Shown one piece after another: positions 25,944 through 35,110 of a DNA stretch of 64,000 nt. Positions within the stretch are counted from its first letter, which is position 1. Each line of letters starts with the position of its first letter. The notes under the pieces were generated by a model that saw only the letters and a program-made list of their open reading frames with translations, ran no database searches and was not told where the DNA came from. The DNA comes from Aminobacter niigataensis (GTDB lineage Bacteria > Pseudomonadota > Alphaproteobacteria > Rhizobiales > Rhizobiaceae). The DNA lies in the NCBI RefSeq assembly GCF_014200015.1, contig NZ_JACHOT010000004.1, positions 62,001-126,000 on the forward strand, written 5' to 3'. The position numbers and the translations under genes were made by a program.

Positions 25944-27083
25944 ATGATCAAGTTGCGTTTTCTGACCTTCTTTCTCGTGCTCGTAGTCCTGTCCGGTTGC
26001 GGCGGGCGCGCCGTGCTTGGTCTCGGCGACGGCAAGGAAGGCGAATCGGCAGCTGTCGTGCCGATCTATGTCTCGACCATGCGGGCACGCTCGGACAATC
26101 TTGCGCTGCCCTATTCGGCCGAACGCGCTAAGTCGCTCAATTTTGCAAAGTTCGAGATCGGCATTCCAGCAACCCATGTTGCCGGAGAGGTCGAAAGCGC
26201 CAGCCGCGCGCCCAGTCCGGTGCGCAACTTCGTCGCCCGCTCGTTCCAGCCCTTCGACGAGAAGGCGCAGTTCGTGGCTGCCCTCGACGCCGACCTGATG
26301 CGACGCCCGCCGGAAGAGCGCGAGGTCTTCATCTTCGTTCACGGCTACAACAACAACTTCGCCGACAGCATCTTCCGCAATGCCCAGATCGTCCACGACT
26401 ATAAGATCAAGGCGGTGGCGCTGCACTATGCCTGGCCGTCGGGCGGGTCTTTGCCGCTCTACGTCTATGACCGCGACAGCGCCGCCTACAGCCGCGACGG
26501 CCTTGCCGACACCATCGAGATCGCCGCGCGCAGCCAGGCCAAGCGCGTTGTGCTCGTCGGCCACTCGATGGGCAGCTATGTGGTCATGGAGGCGCTGCGC
26601 AGCCTGTCGCTGAGCGGCCGCGACAAGTACATCAGCCGCATCAACGATCTCGTGCTTGCGGCACCGGACATCGACATCGACGTCTTCCAGAGCCAGTTGC
26701 GCGACATCGACAAGCTGCCGAACCCGTTCATGATCCTGGTGTCGACGCGCGACAAGGCGCTGAACCTGTCGGGCGGGTTGACCGGCGGCCACCCGCGCGT
26801 CGGTTCCGGCGCCGATGTCGCAGCCCTGCAGGCGGAAAACATCACAGTGCTCGACACATCCAACCTCGACGGCGGCAGCCATGGCGTCTTCGCCAGTTCG
26901 CCGACGCTGATGGCGTTGATGGCAAAAGGCGGACTGACCAACGACATCACCGACAGGGGCGAAGGCGCGCCGGCCGAAACCATCCTTGCCGACGGCACTT
27001 CGGTCATCCAGGGCGCCGCCTCGCTGGTCATCTACCTGCCGGCCAGACTGCTGGGCGTGCCGAATGGCGGCCTGACGCGCTAG
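25944..27083 (+). CDS. predicted lipoprotein alpha/beta hydrolase (DUF900 type)
   Basis: 379 residues with a lipoprotein signal (FFLVLVVLSGC, lipobox LSGC) suggesting membrane attachment facing the periplasm. The hydrolase core starts about residue 125: VFIFVHGYNNNF (oxyanion strand), then the nucleophile elbow GHSMGSYVV with Ser, a later Asp and a His in GGSHGVFA. DUF900 proteins are common in rhizobia; natural substrates are unknown. Monocistronic as far as seen, between the rpsA terminator and a convergent SDR gene. Confidence 0.85.
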   Translation: MIKLRFLTFFLVLVVLSGCGGRAVLGLGDGKEGESAAVVPIYVSTMRARSDNLALPYSAERAKSLNFAKFEIGIPATHVAGEVESASRAPSPVRNFVARSFQPFDEKAQFVAALDADLMRRPPEEREVFIFVHGYNNNFADSIFRNAQIVHDYKIKAVALHYAWPSGGSLPLYVYDRDSAAYSRDGLADTIEIAARSQAKRVVLVGHSMGSYVVMEALRSLSLSGRDKYISRINDLVLAAPDIDIDVFQSQLRDIDKLPNPFMILVSTRDKALNLSGGLTGGHPRVGSGADVAALQAENITVLDTSNLDGGSHGVFASSPTLMALMAKGGLTNDITDRGEGAPAETILADGTSVIQGAASLVIYLPARLLGVPNGGLTR

Positions 27084-27131
27084 CCCCCGCGACAGGTCGA
27101 CAGCGATCTCGATCGGGCAGGGCCGCTAGCC

Positions 27132-27845
27132 CTATGCTCGGCCGTAGATCGCGGCCACCGTGCCGCTGGTGACCAGATTGGCCGGAGAAGCAAGCTGCGC
27201 AATCGCGGCCGCCGCTGCTTCGAGGCTGACCCATTTGCCGAAATCCGCCTTGGGCATGGCATCGCGGTTGGCCTGCGTGTCGAGGGTCGACGGCGCCACG
27301 GCATTGACCAGGATGTCCGCGCCCTTCAGTTCCTCCGCCAGCGCCATGGTCAGCGCCGCCACGGCCGCCTTGCTCGCCGCATAGGCTGCCATGCCACCGC
27401 CCTTGCGCGGCTCGATGCCGGCGCGTGCGGAAACGTTGACGATGCGGCCGCCGGCCTTGCCTGCAAGCATCGAGCGGGCCGCTGCCCGGCAGCAGAGAAA
27501 TGCGGTCTTTGCGTTGAGGTCCATCATCCGGCCGAACTGGTCGGAATCGACGGCCTCGACCGCGCCCATGTCGAAGCCGCCAGCCGAATGAATCGAGGCC
27601 CAGAGACCGGGAATGGCGTCGTAGAAGGCATCGACGGCCTGTGCGTCCGTCAGGTCCACGCCGGTGGCGATGTGGACACGATCCTTGCCGGCGAATTCGA
27701 AACCGTCAGGCGCCTTCGGCCGGCTGATCGGCAAATGGCAGATGGCGCCTTCGCCAAGCAGGTGCCTGGCTACCGCCGCGCCCAGCGCACCGGTGGCGCC
27801 GGTAACAACGACATGCCTGCCTTCGAAACTCTTCGTCATGCTCAA
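27132..27845 (-). CDS. SDR-family oxidoreductase in guanidino-acid cluster
   Basis: 237-residue short-chain dehydrogenase: TGATGALGAAV cofactor loop, NVSARAG catalytic Ser strand and YAASKAAV (YxxxK). It follows the ThDP decarboxylase gene by 27 bases on the same strand, so it probably shares an operon with it and the TetR gene. It might oxidise or reduce the aldehyde made by the decarboxylase, but this is inference; SDR substrates cannot be read from sequence. Confidence 0.82.
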   Translation of the reverse strand: MSMTKSFEGRHVVVTGATGALGAAVARHLLGEGAICHLPISRPKAPDGFEFAGKDRVHIATGVDLTDAQAVDAFYDAIPGLWASIHSAGGFDMGAVEAVDSDQFGRMMDLNAKTAFLCCRAAARSMLAGKAGGRIVNVSARAGIEPRKGGGMAAYAASKAAVAALTMALAEELKGADILVNAVAPSTLDTQANRDAMPKADFGKWVSLEAAAAAIAQLASPANLVTSGTVAAIYGRA

Positions 27846-27872
27846 CTCCCGCGATGGACCGCCAAGCGCGGC

Positions 27873-29447
27873 CTATTCGACGGTGATTTCTATCAGACAG
27901 GGTTTTCCCGTCGAGCGCGCCTTTTTCAATGCGCTGCCGAGTGCGCCAACATCCCGCAGGCGCTCCGCCTGAAGACCATAGGCCTGGGCGATCAAAAGGA
28001 AGTCCGGCGGCACCGGCGACACACCGACTGGCTCGACGCCGGCATCGAGCATCGAGGTCTCGATCTCGCGATAGCCGCGATTGTTCCAGACGACGAAGAT
28101 GACAGGGGCATTCGCATCCAGCGCCGCCCCCAGTTCCGGCAAGGTGAACTGAAAACCGCCGTCGCCACTGAGGCAGACCACCGGCGCATCCGGTACGGCC
28201 AGCGCCGCGCCGATCGCCGCCGGCGGGCCGAAGCCAAGCGCACCGTAGCCCGTCGCCGCATTGAACCAGCCGCCCGGCCGGTCGTGGTCATAGTAAAGAT
28301 TGGCGGCATAGACCGGCTGGGTCGAATCGCCGACGATGATCGCGCCCGGCAGGGCGTCGCGTATCGCCTCCACCGCTCGAACCTGCGCCTGCATCGCCGG
28401 GCCGATTTCCGCCCAGGCGCTCTCCCGCGCCGCCTTGGCGCGCGCTGCGCCGCCGGCCTGGCGCGCTTCGCCAACATCGGCACCCAGCCTCGCAAGTGCC
28501 GCGCCCGCATCAGCCAGGATCGAAACCGCCGCCGGGCGCCGGCCAAGCTGCATCTCGTCGATGTCGATGCGGATCAAGCTCTTCGGCAGCATGAAGCCGC
28601 CGTCGCCATACATGTCGTAGTCGGTCGGCCCGAACTCGGTGCCGACGGCGATCACCAGATCGGCATCCGCCATCAGCGACCGTACCGCCTTGAGGCTGGG
28701 GCTCGCCGGCACGCCGAGTCCATGGCCGTGCATCAGGCCACGTCCGTTGGCTGTGGTGACGACTGGTGCGTCGAGTTTTTCCGCCAGGGCCCTGAGTTCA
28801 GCCTCGGCCCGTCGCGCCCCGCCGCCGGCGAGGATCAGCGGCCGTTTCGTCGCGCTGACCAAGGGCCTTGCTTCGGCAAGCGCGCGTTCGCCCGGAGCAG
28901 GCGCAGCCGCACGCTTCGGCAATGGCTTCAGCCCATCCGCCGGCTTGCCCATGACATCGAGCGGAACCTCGATATGCACCGGCCCCGGCCGCCGCGTTGC
29001 GAACATCTCGAAGGCCCTGGCAATCGCGCCGGGCAGTTCGGCTGCCTCGGTCACCCGCCGCGACGACAGCGCCACCTTTTCCATCATGCCGCGCTGGTCG
29101 GGCAGTTCGTGCAGGTAGCCCAGGCCCTTGCCCAGCGTGGGCTGTGCGTTGACGCCCGAGATCACCAGCATCGGCACTGAATCGGCGCGCGCCTGGGCCA
29201 TGGCAGTGATGGTGTTGGTGAGCCCCGGCCCGGTGATGACGAAGGCCACGCCCGGCCGGCCAGAGGCGCGGGCATAGCCGTCGGCCATGAAGCCGGCACC
29301 CTGCTCGTGGCGCGGCGTGATGTGGCGGATCTTCGATCGCGCCAGCCCGCGATAGAGCTCGATCGTATGCACGCCGGGGATGCCGAACACGGTATCGACG
29401 CCATGCGCTTCGAGCAGATCGATAAGAGCTTCGCCGATCGTCGTCAT
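27873..29447 (-). CDS. aruI: ThDP-dependent decarboxylase, 5-guanidino-2-oxopentanoate decarboxylase-like
   Basis: 524 residues from the ATG at 29447, with GGGAGG 5 bases upstream. Acetolactate-synthase fold: catalytic Glu in RHEQGAGFMADGYAR, and ThDP/Mg2+ motif GDGGFQFTLPELGAAL..NNRGYRE. The N-terminal MTTIGEALIDLLEAHGVDTVFGIPGVHTIELYRGL resembles AruI, which decarboxylates 2-ketoarginine in the arginine transaminase pathway. The start overlaps the TetR stop by 4 bases, and a basic amino-acid type ABC importer lies divergently. A different 2-oxoacid decarboxylase cannot be ruled out. Confidence 0.72.
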   Translation of the reverse strand: MTTIGEALIDLLEAHGVDTVFGIPGVHTIELYRGLARSKIRHITPRHEQGAGFMADGYARASGRPGVAFVITGPGLTNTITAMAQARADSVPMLVISGVNAQPTLGKGLGYLHELPDQRGMMEKVALSSRRVTEAAELPGAIARAFEMFATRRPGPVHIEVPLDVMGKPADGLKPLPKRAAAPAPGERALAEARPLVSATKRPLILAGGGARRAEAELRALAEKLDAPVVTTANGRGLMHGHGLGVPASPSLKAVRSLMADADLVIAVGTEFGPTDYDMYGDGGFMLPKSLIRIDIDEMQLGRRPAAVSILADAGAALARLGADVGEARQAGGAARAKAARESAWAEIGPAMQAQVRAVEAIRDALPGAIIVGDSTQPVYAANLYYDHDRPGGWFNAATGYGALGFGPPAAIGAALAVPDAPVVCLSGDGGFQFTLPELGAALDANAPVIFVVWNNRGYREIETSMLDAGVEPVGVSPVPPDFLLIAQAYGLQAERLRDVGALGSALKKARSTGKPCLIEITVE

Positions 29448-30094
29448 GCCACCTCCCTTTCGCCGCGCAATCCCAGGCCGAGCATCGCTTCCACCGAGCC
29501 GATGCCGATCTCGGCCAGTTCGCCTGCCTCGAACATATCGCCGGCGAGGCAGCCCTCGACCCAAAGCCCGTCGATGATGGCGTTGATGGCGATGGCCAGG
29601 CGGCGCAATTCCGACGGGCTCGCCTGCCGGCCGGCGTCGGAAAAAACCTCGGCGACAAGCGTCTCCACCTCGTCGCGAAAGCCGAGATAGCCGGCCCTGT
29701 GGGCCGCCCCCAGCGCCGGATCGGAACCCGCCCGACCGATGAAACTCGCCCAGATGGAGAATGTCCTGGTATCGACCACCGGCGGCGCGAGGTTCGCCGC
29801 GACAAAGGCCGCAAGCCGCCGCCCGGGCTCCTGCTCGACGGTCGCCAGCGCTGTCTTGGCGAGGTCCGTCATGCGTCCCATGACGGCGGCATAAGCCGCC
29901 TGCAAAAGCTCTTCCTTGCCAGGGAAATAGTGGCGGATCAGCCCAGCGGTGACGCCGGCGCGCAGCGCGATGGCCCTGACCGTCGCGCCCTGCAGCCCGT
30001 GCTCGGCGACGCAGTCGAGGGTGGCCTCGATCAGGTCCTGCCGACGGCGCTCCTCGCCTTCTCGGCGGAATTTTCTCCGCGCGGCGACTGCCAT
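29444..30094 (-). CDS. TetR-family repressor, BetI-like
   Basis: 216 residues from ATG 30094 (GTG 30100 possible). The N-terminal helix-turn-helix is GATVRAIALRAGVTAGLIRHYFPGKEELL; the C-terminal ligand domain resembles BetI-type regulators. Overlaps the decarboxylase start and is first in a minus-strand operon, divergent from the ABC importer, so it probably controls both. The ligand may be a guanidino or amino-acid compound (inference). Confidence 0.85.
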   Translation of the reverse strand: MAVAARRKFRREGEERRRQDLIEATLDCVAEHGLQGATVRAIALRAGVTAGLIRHYFPGKEELLQAAYAAVMGRMTDLAKTALATVEQEPGRRLAAFVAANLAPPVVDTRTFSIWASFIGRAGSDPALGAAHRAGYLGFRDEVETLVAEVFSDAGRQASPSELRRLAIAINAIIDGLWVEGCLAGDMFEAGELAEIGIGSVEAMLGLGLRGEREVA

Positions 30095-30330
30095 GTCCAC
30101 CTTCGCTTCGTCTGGAAAAATTGGCCGAAACCGGCCTCGCGAATATTTATACACTTGCATAACAACGTCGCAAGTGCCGTAATGGAAGCATAAAAGAAGC
30201 GGGAACTGGTGCCGTTGACGCCGCAAGGCCGAAAGGTCCATCCTCACCGCCCAGGGGAACATCGCGACGCGACCATGAGCAGCCTGATGCAAGCTGACGG
30301 GAAGACGTTCACGCGCCGGAGCCATCGCTG

Positions 30331-31143
30331 ATGGCTGCGGGTCATGCAGCCCAGCACCCTGCACGATCAGACGGCCAAGCCGCCGAAGCCATCCATGTCG
30401 AGAACCTGCACAAGAAGTTCGGCCAGTTGCATGTGCTGAAGGGCGTGTCGCTGTCGGCCCGCGACGGCGAGGTGGTGGCGATCATCGGCGGCTCTGGATC
30501 GGGCAAGTCGACGCTGCTGCGCTGCATCAACTGTCTGGAGAACCCGACCAGCGGCATCATCCGCGTCAATGGCGAGGAGATCCGCCTCAAGCCGAACAGC
30601 CTTGGCGACAGCGTGCCGGCTGACCGGCGCCAGATCGAGCGCATCCGCTCGCGCCTCGGCATGGTGTTCCAGAGCTTCAACCTGTGGAGCCACATGACGC
30701 TGCTGGAAAACGTCATCGAGGTGCCGGTGCATGTGCTTGGCGTCAAGCGCGCGGACGCCATCGCCGAGGCGGAGCGGCTGCTGGCGCGCGTCGGCCTTGC
30801 CGAAAAGCGCGACGTCTACCCGGCCTATCTCTCGGGCGGCCAGCAGCAGCGCGCGGCAATCGCCCGTGCGCTCGCGGTCCAGCCGCGCGTCATGCTGTTC
30901 GACGAACCGACCTCGGCGCTCGATCCCGAGTTGGTCGGCGAGGTGCTGAAGGTGATCGGCGATCTCGCCCGCGAAGGTCGCACCATGGTCCTGGTCACCC
31001 ACGAGATGAAGTTCGCCCGCGAGGTGGCAACGCATGTGATTTATCTTTGGAACGGCGTGGTCGAGGAGGAAGGCCCGCCGGAACAGCTTTTCGGGGCGCC
31101 GAGATCGGAGCGGCTCAAGCAGTTCATCCGCAATATCGGCTAG
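30331..31143 (+). CDS. polar amino-acid ABC transporter ATP-binding protein
   Basis: 270-residue ATPase of the HisP/OccP type: Walker A GGSGSGKST, Q-loop MVFQSFNLWSHMT, signature LSGGQQQR, Walker B VMLFDEPTSALDP and switch His in VTHEMKF. First gene of a plus-strand operon with a binding protein, two permeases and an Ldh-family enzyme. About 235 bases separate its start from the divergent TetR gene. Confidence 0.92.
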   Translation: MAAGHAAQHPARSDGQAAEAIHVENLHKKFGQLHVLKGVSLSARDGEVVAIIGGSGSGKSTLLRCINCLENPTSGIIRVNGEEIRLKPNSLGDSVPADRRQIERIRSRLGMVFQSFNLWSHMTLLENVIEVPVHVLGVKRADAIAEAERLLARVGLAEKRDVYPAYLSGGQQQRAAIARALAVQPRVMLFDEPTSALDPELVGEVLKVIGDLAREGRTMVLVTHEMKFAREVATHVIYLWNGVVEEEGPPEQLFGAPRSERLKQFIRNIG

Positions 31144-31194
31144 CCTGGACGAAATACGGGAACATCAAGAACAACGACAAACGGGAGAGACAGC

Positions 31195-31974
31195 ATGAAA
31201 GCACTGCTTGCAACTGCGGCCTTGGCACTGGTCCTTGGCTTGAGCGCGGGAAGCGCCGGCGCCCAGGCGATCAAGGTCGGCATGGCACCCGAACCCTACC
31301 CGCCCTTCGCCTCACCCGACGCTTCGGGCAAATGGGGCGGCTGGGAAATGGAGATGATCGACGCTCTTTGCGCCGAGGCGAAGCTGCAATGCGAGGTGAC
31401 GATGACCGCCTGGGACGGCCTGATCCCGGCGCTCAACTCCAAGAAGATCGACGCCATCATCAACTCGATGTCGATCACCGACGAGCGCAAGAAGTCGATC
31501 GATTTCTCGGACAAGTATTACAACACCCCGGCCGGCATCATCGGCTCCAAGGACGTCAAGTTCGATGCCACGACCGAGGGCCTCAAGGGCAAGATCATCG
31601 GCGTGCAGGTGTCGACGGTGCACGAGGCCTACGCCAAGAAGCACTTCGCCGACAGCGCCTCGGAGATCAAGATCTACCAGACCCAGGACGAGGCCCAGGC
31701 CGACCTTGCAGCCGGCCGTGTCGACGCGGTGCAGGCGGATTCTCTTTCGCTCGCCACATTCCTCGCCACCGATGCGGGCAAGGCCTGCTGCGACATGAAG
31801 GGCGATGTCGCCGAAGACGTCGAAATCCTCGGGCCGGGCGTCGGCGTCGGCCTGCGCCAGGGCGACACGGAGCTCAAGGACAAATTCAATGCCGCCATCA
31901 AGTCGCTGCGTGACAGCGGCAAATACGCCGAGATCGCCAAGAAATATTTCGACTTCGACATCTACGGCAAGTGA
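31195..31974 (+). CDS. periplasmic amino-acid-binding protein (lysine/arginine/ornithine type)
   Basis: 259 residues with a cleavable signal peptide ending GSAGAQA. The mature protein is a type II solute-binding protein: KVGMAPEPYPPFASPDASGKWGGWEMEMIDALC, DGLIPALNSKKIDAIINSMSITDERKKSIDFSDKYY. The cluster-3 fold fits basic or guanidino amino acids, and the adjacent 2-ketoarginine decarboxylase-like gene supports arginine or a relative. Ligand is inferred. Confidence 0.9.
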   Translation: MKALLATAALALVLGLSAGSAGAQAIKVGMAPEPYPPFASPDASGKWGGWEMEMIDALCAEAKLQCEVTMTAWDGLIPALNSKKIDAIINSMSITDERKKSIDFSDKYYNTPAGIIGSKDVKFDATTEGLKGKIIGVQVSTVHEAYAKKHFADSASEIKIYQTQDEAQADLAAGRVDAVQADSLSLATFLATDAGKACCDMKGDVAEDVEILGPGVGVGLRQGDTELKDKFNAAIKSLRDSGKYAEIAKKYFDFDIYGK

Positions 31975-32031
31975 GGGGGGCGTGCAGATCCGGCCTTGCG
32001 CCAGCACCGGATCAGGCGCGACGCCGACGCC

Positions 32032-32148
32032 CACCCTCCCCCTTGTGGGGAGGGATAAAGGGTGGGGGTCCGTTTCCTCGGCAATCCGGCGGACAACCGG
32101 GTGGAGCGCTGCACCCCCACCCTAACCCCTCCCCACAAGGGGGAGGGG
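32032..32148. repeat. palindromic rhizobial repeat element
   Basis: Two arms of about 38 bases (32032-32071 and 32111-32148) are near-perfect inverted repeats; each arm also holds its own palindrome (CCCTCCCC...GGGGAGGG). Such C/G-rich palindromes are scattered between genes in many rhizobial genomes. It sits inside the ABC operon between binding protein and first permease, and could form a strong mRNA stem-loop that lowers downstream expression. Confidence 0.8.
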
Positions 32149-32185
32149 AACGACGTCGTCCCATCCCGCACCAAGGACCACTGAT

Positions 32186-32938
32186 ATCGAGCACCTGCTG
32201 AACCCGCTGCTGCAGACAAGCGCTGTCGAGCTGCTCGCCATCTCGCCGCCCGGCTGGGGCGCCAATCTTTTGCGCGGGCTCGCAAACTCCGTCCAGATCG
32301 CCCTGGGCGCCTTCGGGCTCGGCCTCGCCATCGGCATCGCCGGCGCCTGGGGCAAGCTCTATGGCAGCCCTGTGGTGCGCGACCTGATGGAGATCTACAC
32401 CACCGTCGTGCGTGCCGTGCCCGAGCTGGTGCTGATCCTGCTGCTCTATTACGCCGGCACCGACCTCATCAACCGTGCGCTCGACAGCTTCGGCTACGCT
32501 CCCGTCGACATTTCAGGGCTTGCCGCCGGCATCGGCGTGCTCGGCATCGTCCAGGGCGCCTATGCCACCGAAGTCATCCGCGGCGCCATCCTCGCGATAC
32601 CGCAGGGTCAGATCGAGGCGGCCCGCGCCTACGGCATGCCGCCGGGCAAGATGCTGCGCCGGATCACGCTGCCGGCGATGCTGCCCTTCGCCATTCCCGG
32701 CCTCGCCAATCTCTGGCTCATCGCCACCAAGGACACCGCCCTGCTCGCCGTCGTCGGCTTCAACGAGCTGACCCAGGAAACCCGCCAGGCCGGCGCCACG
32801 ACAAAGGCCTATTTCACCTTCTTCGTCGCCGCCGGCGTGCTCTATCTGCTGCTGACGCTGTTCTCCAACGTCATTATCGGCCGCATCGAGCGCTGGGCGC
32901 GGCGCGGCATGCCGCCGGTCGCGGAGTCCGGCCGATGA
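32186..32938 (+). CDS. polar amino-acid ABC permease, unusual start
   Basis: HisQ/OccQ-type inner-membrane permease with the DTALLAVVGFNELTQ and EAARAYGMPPGKML (EAA loop) motifs and about five helices. Family similarity extends back to LLNPLLQTSAVELLAISPPGWGANLL, but between the in-frame stop at 32123 and TTG 32270 there is no ATG, GTG or TTG. AAGGA at 32173-32177 is spaced correctly for an AUC start at 32186 (250 residues); CTG 32195/32198 or TTG 32270 (222 residues, losing the conserved N-terminus) are alternatives. The upstream palindromic repeat may have altered this region. Confidence 0.8.
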   Translation: MEHLLNPLLQTSAVELLAISPPGWGANLLRGLANSVQIALGAFGLGLAIGIAGAWGKLYGSPVVRDLMEIYTTVVRAVPELVLILLLYYAGTDLINRALDSFGYAPVDISGLAAGIGVLGIVQGAYATEVIRGAILAIPQGQIEAARAYGMPPGKMLRRITLPAMLPFAIPGLANLWLIATKDTALLAVVGFNELTQETRQAGATTKAYFTFFVAAGVLYLLLTLFSNVIIGRIERWARRGMPPVAESGR

Positions 32939-33744
32939 GTGCTGCCGCTCCAGCCACTACAACGCCCGCCACCCGCTCGGAATGGCTGCAGCCGCACCGC
33001 ATCGTGCTGATCGCGATTGCCGCGGCACTGGTGCTATCGGCGATCTTGTTCATGCGCTGGGACTGGCTGCCTAATTATTACGACCTGGCGCTGCTCGGCA
33101 TCTGGCGCACCATCTGGATTCTCGTCGTCACCGTGGTGCTCGGCTTCATGCTCGCCGTTCCGCTCGGCCTCGCCCAGGCTGCCGGGCCGTTCTGGCTGGC
33201 CTGGCCAGCCAAGGCCTTCTGCACGGTCATCCGCGGCACGCCGCTGCTGCTGCAGCTCTGGCTGCTTTATTACGGTCTCGGCTCGCTGTTCCCGCATTTT
33301 CCCTGGATCAGGCAGTCGGAGCTATGGCCGATCCTCAGGCAGGCCTGGCCTTATGCCGTCGTGGCGCTGACCTTGTCCTACGCCGCCTATGAGGGTGAGG
33401 TGATGCGCGGTGCCTTCGCCGGCGTGCCGAGGGGGCAACTGGAGGCCGCCCGCGCCTTCGGCATGAGCCCATGGAAACGCTTCCGCCGCATCTGGCTGCC
33501 CCAGGCCATCCACCGCGCCCTGCCGACGCTTGCCGGCGAAACTGTGCTCCAGCTCAAGGCCACGCCGCTGGTCGCCACCATCACCGTCATCGACATCTAT
33601 GCGGTCGCTTCGCGCGTCCGCCAGGACACGTTCATCGTCTACGAGCCGCTGTTGCTGCTCGCCCTGATTTATCTGATCATCACGGGCATTCTCGTCTTCG
33701 CCTTCCGCAAGCTGGAGGCGAGGATACCGGCCAGACTGGGATAA
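32935..33744 (+). CDS. polar amino-acid ABC permease
   Basis: 269-residue HisM/OccM-type permease with about five to six helices, FCTVIRGTPLLLQLWLLYYG, and EAARAFGMSPWKRFRRIWLPQA (EAA loop contacting the ATPase). Overlaps the previous permease by 4 bases (ATGA). Forms the heterodimeric membrane channel with it. Confidence 0.92.
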   Translation: MSAAAPATTTPATRSEWLQPHRIVLIAIAAALVLSAILFMRWDWLPNYYDLALLGIWRTIWILVVTVVLGFMLAVPLGLAQAAGPFWLAWPAKAFCTVIRGTPLLLQLWLLYYGLGSLFPHFPWIRQSELWPILRQAWPYAVVALTLSYAAYEGEVMRGAFAGVPRGQLEAARAFGMSPWKRFRRIWLPQAIHRALPTLAGETVLQLKATPLVATITVIDIYAVASRVRQDTFIVYEPLLLLALIYLIITGILVFAFRKLEARIPARLG

Positions 33745-33748
33745 GCCT

Positions 33749-34774
33749 ATGCCGCAGACAAAGACAGAAACGGTCACGCTCAGCCTCGACGAAGCCCGTG
33801 CGCTCTGCATATCAGCTGCCATCGGGGCCGGCGCCAGCGAAGAGACGGCGCAGTCGATCGCACTTGCCGCGGTTGCCGCCGAAGCCGACGGCCAGGCGAG
33901 CGTCGGGCTGTCGCACTATGTCGACTATCTCGAATCGCTGGAGGCCGGGCGCATCGACGGTAAGGCCGAACCAGTCGTCACCCGGCCGGCGCTGGCGATT
34001 TATCTCTCGGACGCCCGGGGCGGTGCGGGCCATACCGGCTTCGACCGCAACTTCGACGACATCGCCAAGGCCGCCAGGCTGTTCGGCGTCACCATCTTCT
34101 CGCAAAGGAATGCCTATACCTGCGGTTCGCTCGGTTATTTCACCGGCCGGCTCGCCGAAGCGGGCCTTGTTGCGCTCGCTGCCACCAACGGCCCGGCGCT
34201 GGTCGCCGGCTCCGGCTCGACCAAGCCGGTGTTTTGCACCAACCCGATCTCGCTCGCAGCCCCTGCCGCCGACGGCCCGCCGCTGATCATCGACCAGTCG
34301 TCGAGCGCGACCGCCTTCGTCAATGTGCGCAAGGCGGCCGAAGCCGGCGAGGAGATCCCCGAGGGCTGGGCGCTCGACGCCAGGGGCAAACCCACGACCG
34401 ACGCCAGGAAGGCGATGAAGGGCGTTCTGCTCGCCTTCGGCGGGGCGCGGGGCGCCAACATCGCGCTGATGGTCGAGGTGCTTGCTGCCGGCATCTCGGG
34501 CGCCAACTGGTCGGTCGACGCCCCGTCGATCACATCGGGCCACGAGTCGCCCGGCACCGGCCTGTTCATCGTCGCACTCGATCCGAAACTGTTCGATTCC
34601 GGCTTCGAGGCGCGCATGCGGACGCAGCTCGACCGGTTGTCCGGCCAGTATCACGTCCACATCCCCGGTCCTGCAAAGGCCGCAGCCCGCGCCCGCTCCG
34701 AAGTCGAGGGGATCACGATCCCCGTGGCCCTGCACGTCCGTATCGGCGAATATTCCGCGCGGCAGGCTGACTGA
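33749..34774 (+). CDS. Ldh-family (malate/L-lactate/ureidoglycolate-type) oxidoreductase
   Basis: 341-residue NAD(P)H-dependent reductase of the Ldh2 family, unrelated to Rossmann LDHs: SHYVDYLESLEAGRID, catalytic-type His in GGAGHTGFDRN, cofactor region FCTNPISLAAP and DQSSSATAFVN. Starts 4 bases after the permease gene. Members include delta1-piperideine/pyrroline-2-carboxylate reductases acting on cyclised keto-acids of basic amino acids, which would suit this cluster, but the exact substrate is not determined. Confidence 0.82.
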   Translation: MPQTKTETVTLSLDEARALCISAAIGAGASEETAQSIALAAVAAEADGQASVGLSHYVDYLESLEAGRIDGKAEPVVTRPALAIYLSDARGGAGHTGFDRNFDDIAKAARLFGVTIFSQRNAYTCGSLGYFTGRLAEAGLVALAATNGPALVAGSGSTKPVFCTNPISLAAPAADGPPLIIDQSSSATAFVNVRKAAEAGEEIPEGWALDARGKPTTDARKAMKGVLLAFGGARGANIALMVEVLAAGISGANWSVDAPSITSGHESPGTGLFIVALDPKLFDSGFEARMRTQLDRLSGQYHVHIPGPAKAAARARSEVEGITIPVALHVRIGEYSARQAD

Positions 34775-35110
34775 ACCAGGAGCGTTTTCGACTCCGCTTT
34801 GGGACGTCGCCACCGGGACAGCAAACCTGGACCGCAGCGGTGGTTTCACCGTCACGGATGGATACCCGGGTCTCCGCTATTCCGGTGGCCCAGAACCACA
34901 ACCCACAGCGCCCCAGAAACCACCCCGCGAAACCCCTGCGAAAATAATTCGAACCCTCTTTGAACCTTTCTCCTGATCGCTGCGACCCAGTCATGTCCAG
35001 GGCGAGTTGAGCTCGCCCGATCAACCGGGGGGAACCCAAACCGAAAGATCGTTCCGACGTGGAAACCAGAGCGTTTCCGCGGCCCCGAAACGCAACCTCG
35101 AAAAGGGAAA
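34775..35110. other. 336-base non-coding gap
   Basis: Lies between the Ldh-family gene and the small secreted protein gene. Holds the small ribosome site AAGGGAAA before the next gene. A GGAAC (35031) and CGTT (35050) resemble a stress-sigma promoter, but the 14-base spacer is too short. No RNA gene seen. Confidence 0.5.

Noticed and set aside
27588-29180. 530-codon plus-strand open frame
   Set aside because: Antisense to the ThDP decarboxylase and SDR; Arg-rich shadow composition.
35031-35053. GGAAC...CGTT resembling a second EcfG promoter
   Set aside because: Spacer is 14 bases, outside the 16-17 consensus.
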